Below, piece by piece: positions 60,876 through 64,000 of a stretch of 64,000 nt of DNA. Origin of the DNA: Cypionkella aquatica (GTDB lineage Bacteria > Pseudomonadota > Alphaproteobacteria > Rhodobacterales > Rhodobacteraceae); assembly GCF_030161095.1 (NCBI RefSeq), contig NZ_BSPP01000007.1, forward strand, positions 184,919 through 248,918. The letters are read 5' to 3'. Numbering within the stretch: the first letter of the stretch is position 1; each line of letters opens with the position of its first letter. Under the pieces are notes generated by a model, which saw only the letters and a program-made list of their open reading frames with translations, did not search any database and was not told the DNA's origin. The position numbers and the translations under genes are program-made.

Positions 60876-61682
60876 TTAGCTGTCGATTTTTGCAGCCATC
60901 AGCGCAATCGCTTGCTGATACACCGTCGCAGCGTTCCATTCTTTGATCACGGCGAAGTTCGGCTCGCCCTCTTGATAGCCTTTGCCGGGCTGCCAACCTT
61001 TTTGGCGCAGGTAATTTGCGGTTGTGGCCATCGCATCGCTCAGGTTCGCCAGATCAACCCGGCCATCGCCGTTGCCATCTTGACCGTAAGTCAGCGCGTT
61101 GCCGGGCAAGAATTGAGTGTGACCCAGCTCGCCATGTTTCGCACCGATGGATTTTGAGCTGATCGATCCGCGATCAACCAGCACCAGCGCGCCCAAAAGA
61201 TGCGGCCGGAAGAAATCCGTGCGGCGGCAATCATAGGTCAGCGTGGCGATGGCCGAGACGACATTGGTATCGCCCATAAAATTGCCAAAGCCCGTTTCCA
61301 TGCCATGAATGGCCAGCAAGACGCCCGCAGGCACCCCATATTGTGCCTCCAGCCCTGCGTAGAAATCGCGATTCTTTTTCTCGCGTGCGCGACCCTGCGA
61401 GATGATCGCATCGGCACCACGGACCGAAAGGAACTTTTGCAGCGTGTATTTAAAGCTTTTCTGGTTGCGGTCGGCGCTGATCGTGGCTTTGGAATAGCTT
61501 GCCCCCATCAATGCCGCGATGCCCGCTTTGCCGATACCTTCGGCCTTGGCCTCGCGCGCCATATCGGTTTTCCAGCCTTCAAATCCGGCAGAGGTATCGC
61601 CACAGGTCGCGGCCAGTGCCGGAGAGGCCAAAGCCAGTGAAAAGAGCAATGCAGTCAAGGATTTGGTCAACACGTTTGGCAC
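60876..61682 (-). CDS. Lytic murein transglycosylase, MltB-like
   Basis: 268 residues from a GTG at 61682. Signal peptide (LTKSLTALLFSLALASPALA) then an SLT_2/MltB domain: catalytic Glu in LLAIHGMETGFGNF, and GHTQFLPGNALTYGQDGNGD with an EF-hand-like calcium loop. It cleaves peptidoglycan to 1,6-anhydro-muropeptides in the periplasm. No C-terminal peptidoglycan-binding domain. It is enclosed by two identical tRNA-Glu genes. Confidence 0.9.
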   Translation of the reverse strand: MPNVLTKSLTALLFSLALASPALAATCGDTSAGFEGWKTDMAREAKAEGIGKAGIAALMGASYSKATISADRNQKSFKYTLQKFLSVRGADAIISQGRAREKKNRDFYAGLEAQYGVPAGVLLAIHGMETGFGNFMGDTNVVSAIATLTYDCRRTDFFRPHLLGALVLVDRGSISSKSIGAKHGELGHTQFLPGNALTYGQDGNGDGRVDLANLSDAMATTANYLRQKGWQPGKGYQEGEPNFAVIKEWNAATVYQQAIALMAAKIDS

Positions 61683-61775
61683 CCATCAAGTAAATTCGAC
61701 GGGCAGAATAGCCGGGTGGCAGCGCGGCGCAAGGGGGCTGAAATTTATCAGCGATATCTTGGTGTTGGAAAGAAG

Positions 61776-61850
61776 TGGCAGCCCGTAGGGGAGTCGAACC
61801 CCTCTTGCCTGGTTGAAAACCAGATGTCCTAACCGATAGACGAACGGGCC
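61776..61850 (-). tRNA. tRNA-Glu (TTC), copy 2
   Basis: Same 75-base sequence as the gene at 60747-60821, including encoded CCA, anticodon TTC. It lies 50 bases before recJ's 3' end and just upstream of the transglycosylase gene. Confidence 0.96.
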
Positions 61851-61899
61851 ACTGAGGGCGGTATTTAAGGCCTGATTTCGCGCTTCGCAAGAGGAAAAA

Positions 61900-63642
61900 T
61901 CACGCTTTTGCCGCATCTTCCAGACGAAATTGCACACGGGTTTTGCCGCCCCATGTGTTCAACTCTAGTCGTCCCGCCAGATGAAACTGTTGATGGCCCG
62001 CGTTTTCCAAAGCGGGGCCAAGATCGGTGTCAAATGCGCCGAAAGCGATGCCTTCCAATCGCGCGCCCATACTGTCGCCGAATGAAATTTTCAGATGTTT
62101 GTCGCCAACGCGGCGGGTTGTGACGGGGGTTGCAGCGAAGGCAAAGCGCGGGGCGGGGGCCGATGCGCCGAAGGGGCCAGCGGCGTCGATTTGCTCGACA
62201 AATTCGGGGGTTGCGGCGGTGGGCATCAGCAGGCTGTCGATGCGCAGATCCTCGCGGCCGCCTGTTCCGGCCCCCTGTTTGGCAAGCAGTTCAGAAAGCC
62301 GCTCCATCGCGGCCTCCAGCTTGTCGCGGGCAACGGTAAGACCTGCGGCCATCTTGTGCCCGCCGCCTTTCAGCAGCAGCCCTTCGGACGCAAGACGGTG
62401 AATCGCCGCCCCGAGATCAACGCCCGAGACCGAGCGGGCGGAGCCTTTACCCTCATTTCCGTCAAAGCCGATCACCACGGCGGGGCGGTGGCTGGCCTCT
62501 TTCAAACGGGCGGCCACAATGCCGACCACGCCGGAGTGCCAGCCATCGCCAGCTGCCCAGACCAGTGGCGCGTCAAAACCCCGCATTTCGGCTTGGGCAA
62601 GGGCCTCTTCGCGGACGCGGGATTCGATATCGCGGCGCTCAGAGTTAAGCAGGTCGAGGCGTTCGGCCAAGGCGGCGGCTTCGCTTGGGCTGTCTGTCGA
62701 AAGCAGGCGCGCGCCAAGATCGGCTTGGCCGATGCGACCGCCTGCGTTGATGCGGGGGCCAAGCAGGAACCCTAAAGCATAGGGCGTCGGGGCCTGATCC
62801 ATCCGGGCGATATCGGCGAGGGCGCGCAGGCCGACACGTTCGCGCCGTGCCATCACCTTTAGCCCCTGACGCACAAAGGCACGGTTAACGCCGATCAGCG
62901 GGGCCACGTCAGCCACGGTGGCAAGAGAGACCAGATCAAGAAGTGACATCAGATCAGGGCCTTGCACGTTCTCAGCGCGCAGTTGCCGATTGGCTTCGAC
63001 CAGCATCAGGAACACAACCGAGGCCGCGCAAAGATGGCCGAGATCACCGTCTTCGTCCTGACGGTTGGGGTTCACCACGGCATAGGCGGGCGGCAGGGTT
63101 TCCGCGCCCAAATGGTGATCCAGCACCACAACATCACAGCCCGCAGCGGCGATAGGATCATGGCTGAGGGTGCCGCAATCGACGCAGAGGATCAGGTCGT
63201 GTTTGCCCCCCAATTCGGCCATGGCGGGGACGTTTGGGCCATAGCCTTCGTCGATGCGGTCGGGAATATAGAGCGTGGCTGTCGCACCCATCGCGCGTAG
63301 CCAGATGATCAGAAGTGCGGCAGAAGAGCCGCCATCTACATCATAATCTGCAAAGATTGCAATGCGTTGCCGGGTTTTGACGGCATGCAGAAAGCGGGCA
63401 GCCGCGCGGGCCATATCGCGCAGTTTCAACGGATCAGGCAGCAGATCGCGCAGCTGTGGCGCAAGAAAAGCCGGGGCATCTTGCGGGGTGACACCGCGCG
63501 AAACCAGCGTCGCGCAGAGGGCGAGGGGCAGGCGGGTCAGCTGCGCCATCGCCTCGGCCAGACGTTCAGACTCGTCACTGGGGCCGATCCAGCGGCGCTG
63601 GGTCAGCGAGGATTCAACCGAGAGAAAGGCGCGTTGGGACAT
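61900..63642 (-). CDS. recJ: Single-stranded-DNA-specific exonuclease RecJ
   Basis: 580 residues from the ATG at 63642 (MSQRAFLSVESSLTQRRW). DHH motifs: IAIFADYDVDGGSSAALLI, VDCGTLSHDPI, VVVLDHHLGAE; DHHA1 motif GGGHKMAAGLTV; C-terminal OB-fold. It degrades single-stranded DNA 5'-3' in recombination and mismatch repair with RecQ/RecF. glpX lies 89 bases upstream on the same strand, and recJ-glpX adjacency is common in alphaproteobacteria. Confidence 0.96.
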   Translation of the reverse strand: MSQRAFLSVESSLTQRRWIGPSDESERLAEAMAQLTRLPLALCATLVSRGVTPQDAPAFLAPQLRDLLPDPLKLRDMARAAARFLHAVKTRQRIAIFADYDVDGGSSAALLIIWLRAMGATATLYIPDRIDEGYGPNVPAMAELGGKHDLILCVDCGTLSHDPIAAAGCDVVVLDHHLGAETLPPAYAVVNPNRQDEDGDLGHLCAASVVFLMLVEANRQLRAENVQGPDLMSLLDLVSLATVADVAPLIGVNRAFVRQGLKVMARRERVGLRALADIARMDQAPTPYALGFLLGPRINAGGRIGQADLGARLLSTDSPSEAAALAERLDLLNSERRDIESRVREEALAQAEMRGFDAPLVWAAGDGWHSGVVGIVAARLKEASHRPAVVIGFDGNEGKGSARSVSGVDLGAAIHRLASEGLLLKGGGHKMAAGLTVARDKLEAAMERLSELLAKQGAGTGGREDLRIDSLLMPTAATPEFVEQIDAAGPFGASAPAPRFAFAATPVTTRRVGDKHLKISFGDSMGARLEGIAFGAFDTDLGPALENAGHQQFHLAGRLELNTWGGKTRVQFRLEDAAKA

Positions 63643-63731
63643 GGCTTGGTGTGCCTGACCCAACGATTGGGAGCAAGGCGGAATTTGATAAATTCCGTGC
63701 AGGTTTTCCGGGTCAGAGATCGGATTGCGCG

Positions 63732-64000
63732 TTACTTCATCGGGCTTTTGTAGATCATCCGGCGGACCGATCCGGTTTTGGAGCGCATCAGGATGGTTTC
63801 GGTCGTGATCCAGCCCGGCTCGATCTTGATGCCTTGCAGGATCGAGCCTTGGGTGACGCCTGTGGCCGCAAAGATCACGTCGGCGGTGACCATCTCATCG
63901 CGGGTGTAGATCTCGGTGGTCGCCGTATCATTAAAAAAGTAGGCGCGGGCTTTTTCATCGTCGTTGCGGAACAAAAGCTTGCCGTAAATCTGGCCGCCCA
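63732..64000 (-). CDS. glpX: Fructose-1,6-bisphosphatase class II (GlpX), C-terminal part, with artefactual insert
   Basis: C-terminal ~88 residues; the rest lies beyond the right edge. GGQIYGKLLFRNDDEKARA and the later YTRDEMVTADVIFAATGVTQ plus PGWITTETILMRSKTGSVR are GlpX. Between them the frame reads FFNDTATTEIYT, the known translation of the Illumina P5 oligonucleotide, instead of the expected GlpX residues. The frame stays open, so an annotator would not notice. The enzyme makes fructose 6-phosphate in gluconeogenesis/Calvin cycle. The true sequence here must be re-determined. Confidence 0.85.
   Translation of the reverse strand, partial: GGQIYGKLLFRNDDEKARAYFFNDTATTEIYTRDEMVTADVIFAATGVTQGSILQGIKIEPGWITTETILMRSKTGSVRRMIYKSPMK
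63904..63932 (-). other. Exact Illumina P5 adapter sequence (assembly artefact)
   Basis: On the minus strand, 29 of 29 bases equal the Illumina P5 flow-cell oligonucleotide (begins AATGATACGGCGACCACC), preceded by TTTTTT. A chance match of this length is not credible, and it interrupts a conserved part of glpX. Confidence 0.93.

Overview
The window is a 64 kb chromosomal piece of an alphaproteobacterium, almost certainly of the Rhodobacterales (Rhodobacter/Paracoccus relatives). The evidence is the high-GC codon use, a PhaR-type PHB locus with CTGC-N3-GCAG operators, a GTTC-N7-GTTC type LexA box, an mraZ leader that looks like the UpsM sRNA leader, and a DUF1127 gene followed by CCUCCUCCC-loop small RNAs (CcsR/cuckoo type), all known from Rhodobacter. 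I see no phage, plasmid or transposon. The genes are mostly housekeeping, with several small accessory cassettes.

Layout. 1-4.2 kb: end of gloA, a Slam outer-membrane translocon with its surface lipoprotein substrate, then thyA-folA. 4.3-8.4 kb: a ynjF-ynjB-ynjC-ynjD set (orphan ABC importer plus CDP-alcohol phosphotransferase) in the E. coli gene grouping. 8.6-15.3 kb: acyltransferase, DUF2177, ArsC/Spx-like protein, cold-shock protein, thrS and two alpha/beta hydrolases. 15.5-20 kb: phaZ <-> phaC-phaP-phaR with PhaR operators at the promoters. 20-29.1 kb: LysR regulator, yjdM, pyc, uvrD with an SOS box, benE. 29.3-30.2 kb: RpoH-like promoter, ccaF1 (DUF1127) and seven two-hairpin CcsR-like RNAs in tandem (14 hairpins), the most striking element here. 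30.5-42.7 kb: mrp, then a long leader carrying MraZ-box arrays and an UpsM-like attenuator, then the dcw cluster mraZ-rsmH-ftsL-ftsI-murE-murF-mraY, an inserted antisense outer-membrane protein gene, and murD. 42.9-46.6 kb: NUDIX, DUF983, and an EF-hand / ECF sigma / anti-sigma-like / periplasmic sensor set. 46.7-52.8 kb: PleD-like diguanylate cyclase, DUF3572, HAD phosphatase, MttB-family methyltransferase, and an H-NOX-like protein (lacking the heme ligand) with an HNOBA-GGDEF cyclase. 52.8-57.4 kb: sulfate importer (sbp-cysT-cysW-cysA) with a divergent Lrp regulator. 57.5-60.6 kb: a LysR-CatD-CatE-glutathionyl-hydroquinone reductase quinone-detoxification operon. 60.7-64 kb: two identical tRNA-Glu genes around a lytic transglycosylase, recJ, and the C-terminal end of glpX.

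Two cautions. The glpX end contains an exact copy of the Illumina P5 oligonucleotide (63904-63932), so that stretch is very probably an assembly artefact. Identifications come from reading motifs and remembered family features; no database search was run.
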